From: Branchiostoma floridae
Taxonomy: Eukaryota; Chordata; Leptocardii; Amphioxiformes; Branchiostomatidae
Assembly (NCBI RefSeq): GCF_000003815.2
Contig: NC_049997.1
Location: forward strand, 2,886,485-2,950,229
Direction of reading: 5' to 3'
Length of the DNA: 63,745 nt
The translations under genes were made by a program, and so were the position numbers. This document shows, piece by piece, positions 55,101 to 63,745 of this stretch. Each line of letters begins with the position of its first letter. The first letter of the stretch is position 1. The notes below the pieces were generated by a model that had not been told where the DNA came from, did no database searches, and saw only the letters and a list, made by a program, of their open reading frames with translations.

Positions 55101-58100
55101 CATAACTTTAGTTTTTTCTCTATTGATCGATAGTTTCCAAGTAGAACAAAATTTATCTAGTCTTTCTAGGCAATGCTTCAGACCCGTTTCCGATTTTGAG
55201 ATGAGCACAAGGTCATCAGCCCAGAGAAGGCTACTTATGGGGGTATCGTTTAGTATTACAGGGTCGCATAATGGTGATGACAATCTGTCTGGAAGATCAT
55301 TAACAAATAGATTAAAAAGGAGTGGGCTTAGATTGCATCCCTGTCGTACACCACAAGAAGATCTAAAGTAATCTGAAAGGCCGTGAGACGTTTTCACACA
55401 ATATTCTATATTATCGTACATTGATTGTATAATGTTGAAGAAATTACCACCTATACCCGACGATAAGACCTTGTAGAATAAACCTTTTCTCCACACAGAA
55501 TCAAAGGCTTTCCTGAAGTCTACAAAGCATGTGTATAATTTTCCGCCGGGTACAGATAACTGTTTATCAATGAGAGATTTCAGCACAAATATGTTATCAC
55601 TGGTCCGAAAGTCCTTTCGAAATCCAGACTGAAAGGGGGACAAAATGTTGTTGTGTTCTAAGAAGTGCTGTAAACGGTTGCTGAGTACTGATGTGAACAA
55701 CTTTCCGACACAGCTAGAAATGGCAATTCCTCTGTAATTTGAAGGATTCGATGGATTGCCACTTTTGTATATGGGAACAAGAATGCTCTGACTCCATTGG
55801 TGTGGGAAATATCCAGAGTTAAGGACTATATTAAAGAGTTTTCGCAATGGTGGTATAAGTTTTGTATTGGCATATTTCAACATTTCATTAATGACGGAGT
55901 CTGTTCCACACGCTTTGCTGCATTTTAATTTACGCAGCCCCTCCAAAATTTCTTCATTTGAAATGTCGAAATCTAGAGGTTTTTCTGTAAGTTTTTCTAG
56001 CGTGTGCAGGGCTCGAAATTCATTTTTGGGATTAGGTGCACTAGTGCACCCAGCTTAAAAAATTGGGTGCACTAAAAATTTGTTGGGTGCACCACTTAAA
56101 TTTAAGTAAAAACCTAATAAGAAAACTTAGTGACAAGCTTTCAAACTTTTAAACAACTACCACGACAGACATTTTTATTATCTTTCTAATACTTAGATGT
56201 CAAGAATATGATGTATACTAGTACACTTGATATCTTTACATACATAAACCTAATAAAATATTTGGGTGCACCCTGTGCACCCACTGAAAAAAATTAGGTG
56301 CACAGTTCCAATTTTGGGTGCACCTGGGTGCACATGCACCCAGTATTTCGAGCCCTGGTGTGGATAATGTTGTCTGTAATGTTGTCTGCAGGGTCGCTAT
56401 TCACAGAGTGTGCTTCAGTGCTTTTGGTAGCTGTCTGGACAAGTTCAGGCCTTACATTGTAGACATGTTGGTGAAAATCTTTATCGGATTTGCTACTTTC
56501 AATGAGGTCATTTAAATTTTTAAAGTGGGTTCTCCACTCTTCGGGGTTAATGTTATCATCAATGTCTTGTTGATCACTTTCATCCTGCTTTTGTAGCTTT
56601 AATTCTCTCCAGAACTTTTGAGGATTTTCTTTACTGAGTTTGCTTAGTTTGTGCCATTGTCTTTCGTTGAAAAGCCTTTTTTCTGTTTTGATTTTCTTCA
56701 TGTAGGAATGATTGTTGTTACACCATGGGGGGGCTGATTGTTACTACCTTTCACTACTTTTTATGTCATGTAAATTACATATGTAGCCGCTCGAATTGTT
56801 GTCTGCATTGAAGACAAAAGCTTTAATGTTGTCAAAGTGTGAAAAATGCCACAGGCCCATTGGTTTCTAAGTGTGCTGAAAAAAACATCCTAAGGCTTTT
56901 GTTTTTATTGTCTGATATGGTCTATCAGAAAAGGAATCTGTCAGTCAAATAATTTCTTATAGTAGAGCTAGACAAGAACACACAACATTTACTTGTTGTT
57001 TTATCTACAAGCAGGTATAGTTACTGTATAACTTACTAATAGTGTCATTAAGTATATGATATAGTCCCATGTACATGGGTAGTGAGTTATCAGTGTTTTA
57101 ACAAATCAATAGAAATTTTCGATAACAATTGTTTGACAAACAACATATTTTTTGTATTTGTTGTTTCAGGACTATCTAGATTCCTTTGTAAATAGTGCAG
57201 ACAGCACGTTCGGCTGTTTGTTGGTGTCAGGGAAAGTTGCCGTGGCAACCACCAAATGGTGGGACCTGACTGGCCAGGAGATGTACCTGTTGTCGTTGTT
57301 AGCCAGAGTTTTACCTCCGGGGTCTTCCAAGGACATTCCTGTTTATCTTCCACACGGGAGCCCAAATGTGAGTGTCTTGATACTGTTAAAGGTCTGCTAC
57401 GCAGTTTTTTGCGCTCAAATTTGAAATATTCTAGAACTAAGAAATCTCAGATTTACTACTACTTTTTGACACTTTTGTGTCATTATTTCACATTTGCAAC
57501 GTAGAGAATTAGCCTACAAACATTTCGTCCTACACGCGCTGTAACTTTCTGACCTCCCTAGTTAGGCACCGGTGAGAATTCGAACAAGAATCAATCATCA
57601 ACGGTTCGTTCGGAATAAACAAAATGGCTGAAACCCAGCACGGGTGTGCAGATTCACAGGTTTTCAAACGCGCTCGCACGGCGAAAATATTGACTCCCGA
57701 CATACCTTGAATAGTGTTCCGTAACGTGGTAGGCTTGATTCAACTAACTATATAAAGAAATGGCCGGAAAATGGATTTTTTGTTTTCAGTTCGAAGCGCA
57801 AAAAACTGCGTAGCAGACCTTTAAGATGTAAAAGTTTCAGGTTGATATATGCTATACATGTACTTGATGATATGAGCTAAATGTACATAGTTATTGTTAC
57901 TTCTATATGTAGCAGATATTGTGGCTAGTGTGTACTAACTTATCTAGAAATAAAGTTTCTTTTCCAATATTTTCAAATTGTTTCAGCTACAATCAAAAGT
58001 GACAAAAAGAACCAATATTTTAAATTTTATAAATGTATAGTCAGTAGTATCTGTATTTTAACAAAATTAATGCAGATGAGAGATTAGAGTCCAACAGTAT

Positions 58101-61100
58101 TATGATAATCTTGCTTGGGGACCAACTCAGCAATTTGAAAATTGTATACATTTTCATGGAAGATTAAAAATGTATAAGATCAAATTATCTACCCTAAACC
58201 TCCCTCAAACAATGTAAAAGACCTTCAACATTATATTGTCATGTTTTCCTCTTATCCCAGGTGCCACACAGGTTGTTAAATTTCCAGATACTCCAGGGAG
58301 TGGAGGTGTGTGTACTGTGTGGGCCCACACCCTCACTCACAGAGGTGGAGACAGAGGTAAATACATATTATGGAAGTAGCACAAATGCTTCTAATTTGCA
58401 TGGCATGAGGAACATATACACATATATGTAGAAAATCTTGTCAATTTGTGCCTTGACGTAAACTATAGAAATTGTATGTTTCAAATATCGATTTTAAGAA
58501 AATTGTTCTCTCTATTATTGTTGTAGAATCTTTTCTTCTTTTTACGTTACAGAAATTGAGAACTTTAAATTTTACTAACTTAGAAATTACTAACTTTTCT
58601 CTTTGTATATCTTCTGGGGAAATGGCCTTGTAGAGAAACCAGCTTTCTGTTGCCAGCTCTCCACAGATTGTTTTTCGTCTGTAAAGCTAAATAAATGAAT
58701 AGAATTTTGATAAGGCTTATAGAAAATAGTGTCTTCCAAGGATAACAACACACTGTGTGTGTAAAATTTTGTTACCACATTGAGTTTTGAGCCTAAAATG
58801 TCTATTGTCTTTTCCAGTTACTCGATAGATACTGGAGACCATCCATGGAGTCTTTGAGATCTTGTTTGAGAATAAATCTTCGAGGGTTCCCCAGTAATAT
58901 AACTGTACATATAGGAGTGTTAGGGTGAGAATATCTTCAAGTTGTATACTTTCTTCTAGTTTTGCATATGCTTTGAATAGTATATCTTTAGACTTGATAG
59001 TGCTCACAAAACAAAATATTTAAAGATTTGTTTGTTATGAATGTCAAAGAATTGTAGACTATATTTTTTTGTTGTTGATACAATGTAGTTTTGTCAATAA
59101 AGCTTCTATGTATTTCAATATTTTTTTAATGATCTTGTTTCTGTCATCACAATCATGTGAGTGACTGCAAATATTTCCTGTTTTGTTTCAGGTTGATTAT
59201 TATGAATGTGGACCTACACAAGTGTTTGGGGACTGTCCATCCCTTATCTTCAGAAGAAAGCCAAAAGCAAGGTATGTCAGTTCAGAGTAATTCTTGAGAA
59301 TATCCACATGACTTCTGTGGCACAATCTTAAGATCGTGTGTGTTTATCATGATCAAGCCTGTCTCCAGGATCAATCCCTTTATCATAGGACAGAAATTTA
59401 CATGTCGGACCGACAAAAATGTCACCTTTCCGTCTATGGAATATAAATTTCATGAAGTAATGTTGATCAAACCATCAGGTTAAAATAAAATCAATAATAT
59501 TAAAGCTAGAGATGCATGCCTTGGTGTTTACTGATTGCTGAGTCACCGCACAGGGATCAAAGTTGGATTTGTGTAAAGTTTGATTTCATAATCAGAATAT
59601 AATATGAGATGTAAATGTATGATTTAAATTTCAGCAAAGCATACCAAACTTTAAGAAATTTGTTCTCTATGTATGAATTTCATTGAGTGATCTTGTAAAT
59701 CTTTGGTTACTCAGCAGTTGTAACCTCTACTGGAAAGGTGATGGTAAATCCTAATCCTTAATACAATGGGAGAAAAATGTATTTCTGTCTTGTTACAGGA
59801 AAGAGCCTGAGCATAGCCAGAAGAAGAGACATTCTCAGGTCCTTCTACCAGTCAGTGACAGGGACAGTGTTTCCCCCCACCCCGGGTACAACACCACCAG
59901 AAGTTGTGGAGAATGGCCATGGCGATGGTAAGTCTTTAGAATAGTGTTCCTCTAGATATGAACTGTATACTACATGTATATAACATTAGTACATTCATGT
60001 TGCAATTAAAAAAAAAGCAAAATAGTTGAGTTGACTTGACTTTGACTTCTGACTTTATTGACGATAAGTCATTACAAGGGTCTGCCTAGGCAGCTTTGCG
60101 CTGGTAGCGACAGAACCTACAAAAATGCAGAAAAACATACACGTCAAGGAACTCATAACAGGAAACAATACAATATAATGCAATAATATGTAGGTTACCC
60201 CAATACCCTGAAGTATCATCATATATACATTTATGAAGGTTAGGCATCCTGGTAACCTAACCTTAGATCTTAGACCCTGCCGCAACACTGTTGCATTGGT
60301 CGACTCCTGGTAAACAATAGTCAAATACAACTCAATCTCCACAACTGGATGAAAAACAGAGAATCCCTTCCAGTTTTCTTCAGCATTACAAGAATGAACT
60401 AAGTGAATAATGCTTAAAAATGAATGAGTGATGGACGTCACTCAAAACGTCCAAAAGTAATTCTCATGTTTTTAATCCAGTTGTAACTATGGTCACTACA
60501 GATTTTACTCTGTGTGTGTGAATTGTTTTTGAATAATATCATATATAAAGCAGGGCTCTAGCCAGCTCGAAATTTTTTTCCGTCAACCAACTCCCATTGT
60601 CACGAAAACACTATTCCAGGAGTTAGAGAGACTGAACTGAGACCTTGAAAAACGGGTTTTAATGAGATTATCGTATGCGAAAGGGCACCGACACACATTG
60701 TTAACAATCATAACAATAGCAAAACAAACAGTGTGTGGCTTTTACGGCCGTGGACATCGTCCTTAAGCCGCCTGTAGCTTCCACCAAGGAGCTTTTATCA
60801 GATTTTTGTCCGTCAAGGTTGACAGATTGGTTTTAAAATTTTTCTGTCACAAGCAGCAAATTTCCGTCAATTGACCGAAAAACGGACGCTGGCTAGAGCC
60901 CTGATATAAAGAGATTGATATTGCCTAGCAGCAAACAACTTCTGCTGTAAATATGGTCTTATATTTGTTTCCGCCAGGTTTAGCATCAGAATCTCCTGTC
61001 GAGCCCCACACAGAGTTTGTGCATTCAGCCCTGGACACATACGTGATTGGGGAGGACCACAAGTGTTACGCCACCAGGGAAGGGCCCTACCAGATCTATG

Positions 61101-61706
61101 TGTTATTCTCCAAAGATGTGCCAAAATATGCCCTCAGGTCAGTAACTCTCCTGATTTTACATTAAATTTATTGTAATGTGTTCATACAAGGATGAAGGTT
61201 AGACATCCAGGTATAATATTATAGTAAATCAGATATACACAAAAACTTTTGTTTCCTATTGGGCTCGTGATGATGTAAATTTTGTCTCCTTCTCCTTTGC
61301 ACATCAATTCATAGTTAGAGTGTGAAACCTTTTCTTCAACAGATCTGTTCAGTGTTACTGATGAAAGATAGTAATTGCTACCTGAAATTTCTGACCAGAG
61401 TGTGTGTATGTGAAATGAAGGAAGAAATTTACAACAAGAGAAGGAAAATTAATTGTCAAAAGCTGTACTATTTTGCAAAACCTGTATTTAACACTCTTCC
61501 TTTCTATCACAAACGTACATTGTATGTGCTTTGTCCAAAGCAAAATCTCTGTGCTGACTGTAAAATATAAATACTGACAACAGTAATACAGTGTTTAGAC
61601 AGTATGTAAAGGTACGCCTTCATTAACATCATCTTTTCTTCTTTTTCTTTTCAGATCAATATCCATGACAACATTATCCTCTCTCACCAAGGACAAGTTG
61701 TTCTAG
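46125..61706 (+). CDS. FUZ: FUZ: fuzzy planar cell polarity protein (12 exons, 426 aa)
   Basis: Exons: 46125-46202, 48221-48342, 49890-49974, 52254-52322, 52839-52943, 57170-57367, 58261-58356, 58818-58924, 59192-59271, 59799-59927, 60978-61137, 61655-61706. All junctions are GT-AG and the frame is continuous for 1281 nt, giving 426 aa against 418 in human. Landmarks are GVPLFTRSK (exon 1), IGSLNGVHMFG (exon 2), LGLDELITIKNVERLKRDLR (exon 4), CYRLIDCLMESSEM (exon 5), VYLPHGSPN (exon 6) and VCVLCGPTPSL (exon 7). FUZ has longin-like domains and pairs with INTU, together with WDPCP, in the CPLANE complex. That complex acts at the ciliary base in intraflagellar-transport recruitment and RAB23 activation. 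No signal peptide or membrane segment is present. The gene should be intact. Confidence 0.95.
46180..46530 (+). repeat. Tandem duplication of the FUZ exon 1 end, donor and intron start
   Basis: 46180-46362 (CTCTAAACCCGATCTCAAAC then CC/GTGAGTACC) is repeated at 46362-46530 (same 20 bp then CC/GTGAGTGCC). The copies share the following TCAACTTCGCTCAG, GTAGTTTAGATAA, TTTTCTGTCAGCAAA and GAGTTGGG blocks. Both donors look usable. Use of the second would read into a stop at 46338-46340, so only the first gives FUZ. Confidence 0.9.
46554..46628. other. Perfect 75-bp palindrome in FUZ intron 1
   Basis: 37-bp arms at 46554-46590 and 46592-46628 are exact reverse complements (left begins AATAACTCTTTCC, right ends GGAAAGAGTTATT) with one base between them. 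It lies directly after the duplicated exon 1 block. It could be a cruciform, a hairpin RNA precursor, a recent inverted duplication or an assembly error. 46630-48220 holds no other recognised feature. Confidence 0.95.
48991..49240 (+). repeat. Tandem duplication (~125 bp) in FUZ intron 2
   Basis: ACAGAAGTAGTATGCAGGGT ... TAGTCATGTGAT ... TTGTATTGTGCTTG ... TTTTGCAAACC is repeated with moderate divergence from 49128. It is far from both splice sites. Nothing else is recognised in the rest of intron 2. Confidence 0.75.
51335..51540 (+). repeat. Tandem duplication (~120 bp) in FUZ intron 3
   Basis: ATCTTCATATAT...CCAACTCTAAAAGTGAAGTG then GCCACTGTTGTA is repeated as ATCTTCATATATTATGCATC...TCTAAAGATGAAGTGGCC then TCTGTTGTA. 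The rest of intron 3 (49975-52253) shows no feature I can name. Confidence 0.7.
52941..53470 (+). repeat. Three tandem units starting at the FUZ exon 5 donor
   Basis: Units near 52941, 53170 and 53336 share AAGTAAGCA(GCA)CCTTCAGCT, AAACAACTTACAGATGA, AAGATGCTTTGCTTGTTTCT and AAAATAGCCAAGG. The first begins with the true donor CAA/GTAAGC, and the third preserves AAGTAAGCACCTTCAGC. Divergence is greater than in the PATL1 duplications, so this is an older event of the same kind. Confidence 0.75.
53721..56006 (-). CDS. LINE reverse transcriptase ORF (3' part)
   Basis: Reverse transcriptase motifs in order: LVPIYKSGNPSNPSNYRGIA, FQSGFRKDFRTSDNI, CFVDFRKAFDSVWR, GVRQGCNLSPLLFNLF, LLWADDLVL (catalytic ADD) and LSINREKTKVMIFS. 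A C-terminal region with NSITRLRIGAHCLEM follows before the gap. The frame is open from the inserted TIR element down to the gap. It resumes on the other side of that insertion, where removing the element and one 5-bp duplication keeps the phase. Confidence 0.85.
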   Translation of the reverse strand, partial: HTLEKLTEKPLDFDISNEEILEGLRKLKCSKACGTDSVINEMLKYANTKLIPPLRKLFNIVLNSGYFPHQWSQSILVPIYKSGNPSNPSNYRGIAISSCVGKLFTSVLSNRLQHFLEHNNILSPFQSGFRKDFRTSDNIFVLKSLIDKQLSVPGGKLYTCFVDFRKAFDSVWRKGLFYKVLSSGIGGNFFNIIQSMYDNIEYCVKTSHGLSDYFRSSCGVRQGCNLSPLLFNLFVNDLPDRLSSPLCDPVILNDTPISSLLWADDLVLISKSETGLKHCLERLDKFCSTWKLSINREKTKVMIFSKNGRANYNKRSPFQSQGQPINFTNFYTYLGVDITPSGSFHRANKQLRVKAMRASFKLKSLLASNHNPSISLALDLFQSLVKPILLYCGEILGTNAQSKELILKGIKEYPNESVRDTVSNIISPILGPDVNILKAIRVGKKYDTSSTRPVLVRFKKYTDKLNITYQSDALRNQNVTLEQPNISYEIPDLEHVLLNYCKVLLSVPKSSVNAAVLGELGVFPLYIDTQTRLIKYWLRLHNMSNDRIVKKAYDTAVAQEHEWITHVQDILCRHGFQNIWLNPNVDAKYFGNMFKERLKDTYLSNWRQKIRKLVNWQHIPKIKTTFALENYLLSIQNRSFTNSITRLRIGAHCLEMKRVVTKIXXXXXXXXXXXXXXXXXXXXXXXXXXXXXXXXXXXXXXXXXXXXXXXXXXXXXXXXXXXXXXXXXXXXXXXXXXXXXXXXXXXXXNVKYTIPPYFLLC
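53765..54016. other. Assembly gap (N run)
   Basis: 252 unknown bases near the 3' end of the LINE in FUZ intron 5. The 741-residue frame across it is real only outside the gap. Confidence 0.99.
56007..56357 (-). mobile_element. CAGGGCTCGAAAT-ended element with 5-bp TSD, copy 2
   Basis: The same 13-bp TIRs and inner GGTGCACCCA motifs as 40888-41262, in the opposite orientation and flanked by GTGTG (56002-56006, 56358-56362). It sits inside the LINE ORF, so it transposed after that LINE inserted into FUZ intron 5. Confidence 0.88.
56358..56735 (-). pseudogene. LINE linker region upstream of the inserted element
   Basis: The minus-strand frame includes PWCNNNHSYMKKIKTEKRLF, WHKLSKLSKENPQKFWRELK and an acidic stretch. 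This is the segment that joins endonuclease to reverse transcriptase in CR1/Jockey-group LINEs (NPKKFW block). It ends where the TIR element starts. Confidence 0.75.
57390..57820. mobile_element. TTAA-flanked TIR element (Kolobok-like)
   Basis: Perfect 26-bp inverted repeats (AGGTCTGCTACGCAGTTTTT... / ...AAAAACTGCGTAGCAGACCT) bound 431 bp and are flanked by TTAA at 57386-57389 and 57821-57824. TTAA duplications occur in piggyBac and Kolobok, and AGG-type termini fit Kolobok better. It inserted only 22 bp after the FUZ exon 6 end without damaging the GTGAGT donor. Confidence 0.85.
60025..60420 (-). mobile_element. LINE 3'-end fragment in FUZ intron 10
   Basis: Begins with an A run and GAGTTGACTTGACTTTGACT followed by TTTATTGACGATAAGTCATT, the simple-repeat tail style seen at the 3' end of the LINE in intron 5, read on the minus strand. 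It has no RT coding. The minus-strand frame 60055-60441 is a chance frame. Confidence 0.5.
60551..60903. mobile_element. hAT-like non-autonomous element with 8-bp TSD
   Basis: Perfect 16-bp TIRs CAGGGCTCTAGCCAGC / GCTGGCTAGAGCCCTG are flanked by ATATAAAG on both sides (60543-60550, 60904-60911). An 8-bp duplication and CAGGG ends are hallmarks of hAT. It is 353 bp with no transposase, in FUZ intron 10, ending 74 bp before exon 11. Confidence 0.92.
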
Positions 61707-61994
61707 TGGAAGGAACATTGTGAGGGTGTAGGCGATAGAATACAATGTTCTTCAAAGGCAGCTATTATGACTGTATTCTTGTCTAATCGTGACCAATCGT
61801 TTTTGTGTAATTTGAAATGAACTGTTGAAGATGCTAACTCGGAGTCAAAGGTCCATCCTCAAGTCTTCACCTGGCTCTGGGTAGATCAGATGAGGTAAGA
61901 TGTCAGAAAATTTCTCTTTTAAGTAATAGAATGCACTTAAAAGGCACACAGCAAATTGTATTCAAAATTATATGATTCTGGACTTTGCCAGGTA

Positions 61995-62000
61995 AATAAA
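61995..62000 (+). terminator. Candidate FUZ polyadenylation signal
   Basis: AATAAA lies 289 bp after the FUZ stop codon and is the first canonical signal downstream. Confidence 0.45.
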
Positions 62001-62039
62001 TGTGAACAAGGTTTTAGAATTAAGGTGTAGCTTTTATAG

Positions 62040-62770
62040 TTACACCGTAGTGCTTATGGATTTCCCTGTTCTCCAGACGTACGTTTTAGTCAGGGGGCTA
62101 GTTGTGGATTAGCCTGATTAAATCTAGCTTATAGCAGCCCGCCAAACATCCACCGGCTCCCTAGGGAGGGGCCAGTTATAGCCCTGGACAGCGGAGTTTG
62201 TGTTACACAGACTAGTTGTGGATATGATTTTTGGAGTGGGGCAGATGAAAAACTTGTGTCCACTCCTAGCGTATTCTACTATGTATATGACCAAAGCCAC
62301 TGCTTGTAGAATAGGGCTTCCTTAGTACATGAACATACTCGATGCTGCCAAAACTATTGTTTGGCTACTGTATGCCAATTTAAATTCTAATCTCTCATTG
62401 GCTCTCGATATAAGTTACATACTATATAGTAGATACTAAGGGTATTAATGGTAACATGATTGTATAGATCGTTTTCACAATGACGTCACAGTCGCGTTCG
62501 AACGGCCATGTTGGATGATAAGCGGCTCGATCTCCACACGGCAGTGTGTTGCACGTGGTGGACCCGTACGTGGAAAGAAGCCTTTTTATTCAGAAACGGA
62601 CTGGATGTTTGCCGTGCTAACTGCGAGTTCCATAAACACAGGATACGGCCTACTCGCCGTTTCTATTCAACAACATTTATAATACCGTCCGTCCTCTTTT
62701 CAATAACTTGATTAAACCACTCTCCTACCAGCCCACCAACAGTAGCCCTGCCGCGGAGTTTGTGCATACT
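62040..62770. other. Intergenic stretch with CRE palindrome, no gene
   Basis: Holds TGACGTCA at 62481-62488 and a direct repeat of GCGGAGTTTGTG (62191 and 62754 areas), each near an AGCCCTG segment, suggesting two ends of an old element. No coding frame with recognisable features is seen. 61707-62040 is the probable FUZ 3' UTR. Confidence 0.3.
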
Positions 62771-63374
62771 TTTTTTTTATTTTTTGGGAGAAAGTTGGTT
62801 TCTGGTACAGGGTATGTCATGGACGTATACCATGTTACACGAAAATGTCAGCAAGCTTGTTCTATTTCTTCTTCATAAAACACGGCACATCGCGTCCTGA
62901 GCTGTGAATGATATTTTCACCAGTACTGCCCCCGATGTTCTGTCGATAATCCAGCGAGGATTAAAAATTGTTTGGCTTGTTCACGAGGAACGAAATTCGA
63001 ACTTTTTTTACCCACGATTGTGTAGCTGGTAGAACAAAACAAAAATTTCTTCAGTCGCAAACTTTACCTAAGGCAAGACAAAACATATGCGGAACTTACA
63101 CGTGTTAACGGGCACAATACACCCCTCACGCGCATCTCAATCGTTGTGTCAGTTTTACGCTCAGCACGGCCCAGTACGCTTAAATAAAAGTATGAGATGA
63201 GGTGCGTATTGTGCATACGACTGGTATGATCATATGAAGAAAAATGTCAATACGGACCTCATATGGACTTGATATATACGCTCGTGTGACTGCACCTGAA
63301 GGATGCATTCAAGTCCGTATACATTCAAGTCCGTATGAGGTTCGTATGAAATTCTTAGCCCCCACCGTGCTCCA

Positions 63375-63530
63375 CAGGTCGCTGGGAAAATAAAATTGGA
63401 CAAATATATACAGATAACATGCCAGAGGAGTTAGCTAGGTCGCAGGCCATACTCCCTCGGCCAACTAACTTCTCTAGCATGTTATCTGAGTGTCTATATT
63501 TGTTTAATTTCTGCTTTTTCCCAGTGAGAT
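63375..63530. repeat. Imperfect long inverted repeat (foldback)
   Basis: CTGGGAAAA...TGGACAAATATATACAGATA with ACATGCCAGAGGAGTTAG at the left pairs with CAACTAACTTCTCTAGCATG and TTATCTG...TATATTTGT...TTTTTCCCAG at the right. Outside it, GTATGAGGTTCGTATG (63335) and CCTCATACGAAC (63567) form a further inverted pair. It is probably a foldback element. The same CTCATA/TATGAG words recur from 63255 on. Confidence 0.6.
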
Positions 63531-63745
63531 ATGTAAAGCCTGATAGAGACAAATATTCCATAGGGACCTCATACGAACTTTGATAAAGATTCTTTATTGA
63601 GACACGACAAAAGTACAGAGACTTTCGTAAGGTCTACATGTATAACAGATATACGCACGTGTGACGGCACCCTTACACAAAACTTTGACAGCCCCTTCCG
63701 TATCTCGCACGATTTTAGTATTGAATCGACAAAGTGTGGCGTGTC

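Larger units (their letters stand above)
53619..56735 (-). mobile_element. CR1/Jockey-group LINE, 5' truncated, in FUZ intron 5
   Basis: On the minus strand it runs from a PWCNNN-type linker end (about 56735) through reverse transcriptase to a 3' end with CAATAAACTTGACTTGACTT (plus about 53617-53636). The endonuclease is missing, so it is 5' truncated. A 351-bp TIR element (56007-56357) is inserted in the coding part, and 252 bp near the 3' end are unknown bases. It is antisense to FUZ. Confidence 0.85.

Overview
The window looks like nuclear DNA of an invertebrate chordate, most likely a lancelet (Branchiostoma). Evidence seen: two intron-rich genes whose proteins align end to end with animal PATL1 and FUZ, GT-AG introns in all phases, three scaffold gaps of N, and a heavy, mixed load of LINEs and small terminal-inverted-repeat (TIR) elements. 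The genus is inference from gene structure and repeat style; no species-diagnostic sequence was available.

Layout. 1-10.1 kb: no intact gene. It holds a four-copy dispersed repeat, a cluster of ACGTCA motifs, and minus-strand exon-like relics (a Myb/SANT-type piece, an LPPT/LPSP-type piece and two splice-bounded exons). 10.1-15.7 kb: a nearly complete minus-strand L1/Tx1-like LINE with intact ORF1 and ORF2. 15.7-17.5 kb: two head-to-tail copies of an unclassified element of about 1 kb that recurs at 24-25 kb and 35-36 kb. 18.3-23.0 kb: a minus-strand array of repeated exon-like units with one TATA-led, signal-peptide-like start, interrupted by an RT fragment; possibly an unrecognised small secreted-protein locus.

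26.1-43.3 kb, plus strand: PATL1 in 16 exons that splice in frame to 829 aa (P-body mRNA decapping scaffold). 46.1-61.7 kb, plus strand: FUZ in 12 exons that splice in frame to 426 aa (CPLANE planar-polarity/ciliogenesis protein). The genes are head to tail, 2.9 kb apart, and nothing suggests they share a pathway.

The most unusual feature is that both genes carry local tandem duplications that straddle splice junctions. PATL1 exons 3, 8, 10 and 13 and FUZ exons 1 and 5 each have extra copies of an exon edge and/or its splice site in the neighbouring intron. PATL1 exon 8 has about 15 copies of its donor. Where a donor is repeated, reading past the first donor meets a stop, so the later donors look like decoys. 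The introns also hold several TIR elements with readable target-site duplications, three of them sharing CAGGG ends and 5-bp duplications, and a perfect 75-bp palindrome in FUZ intron 1.
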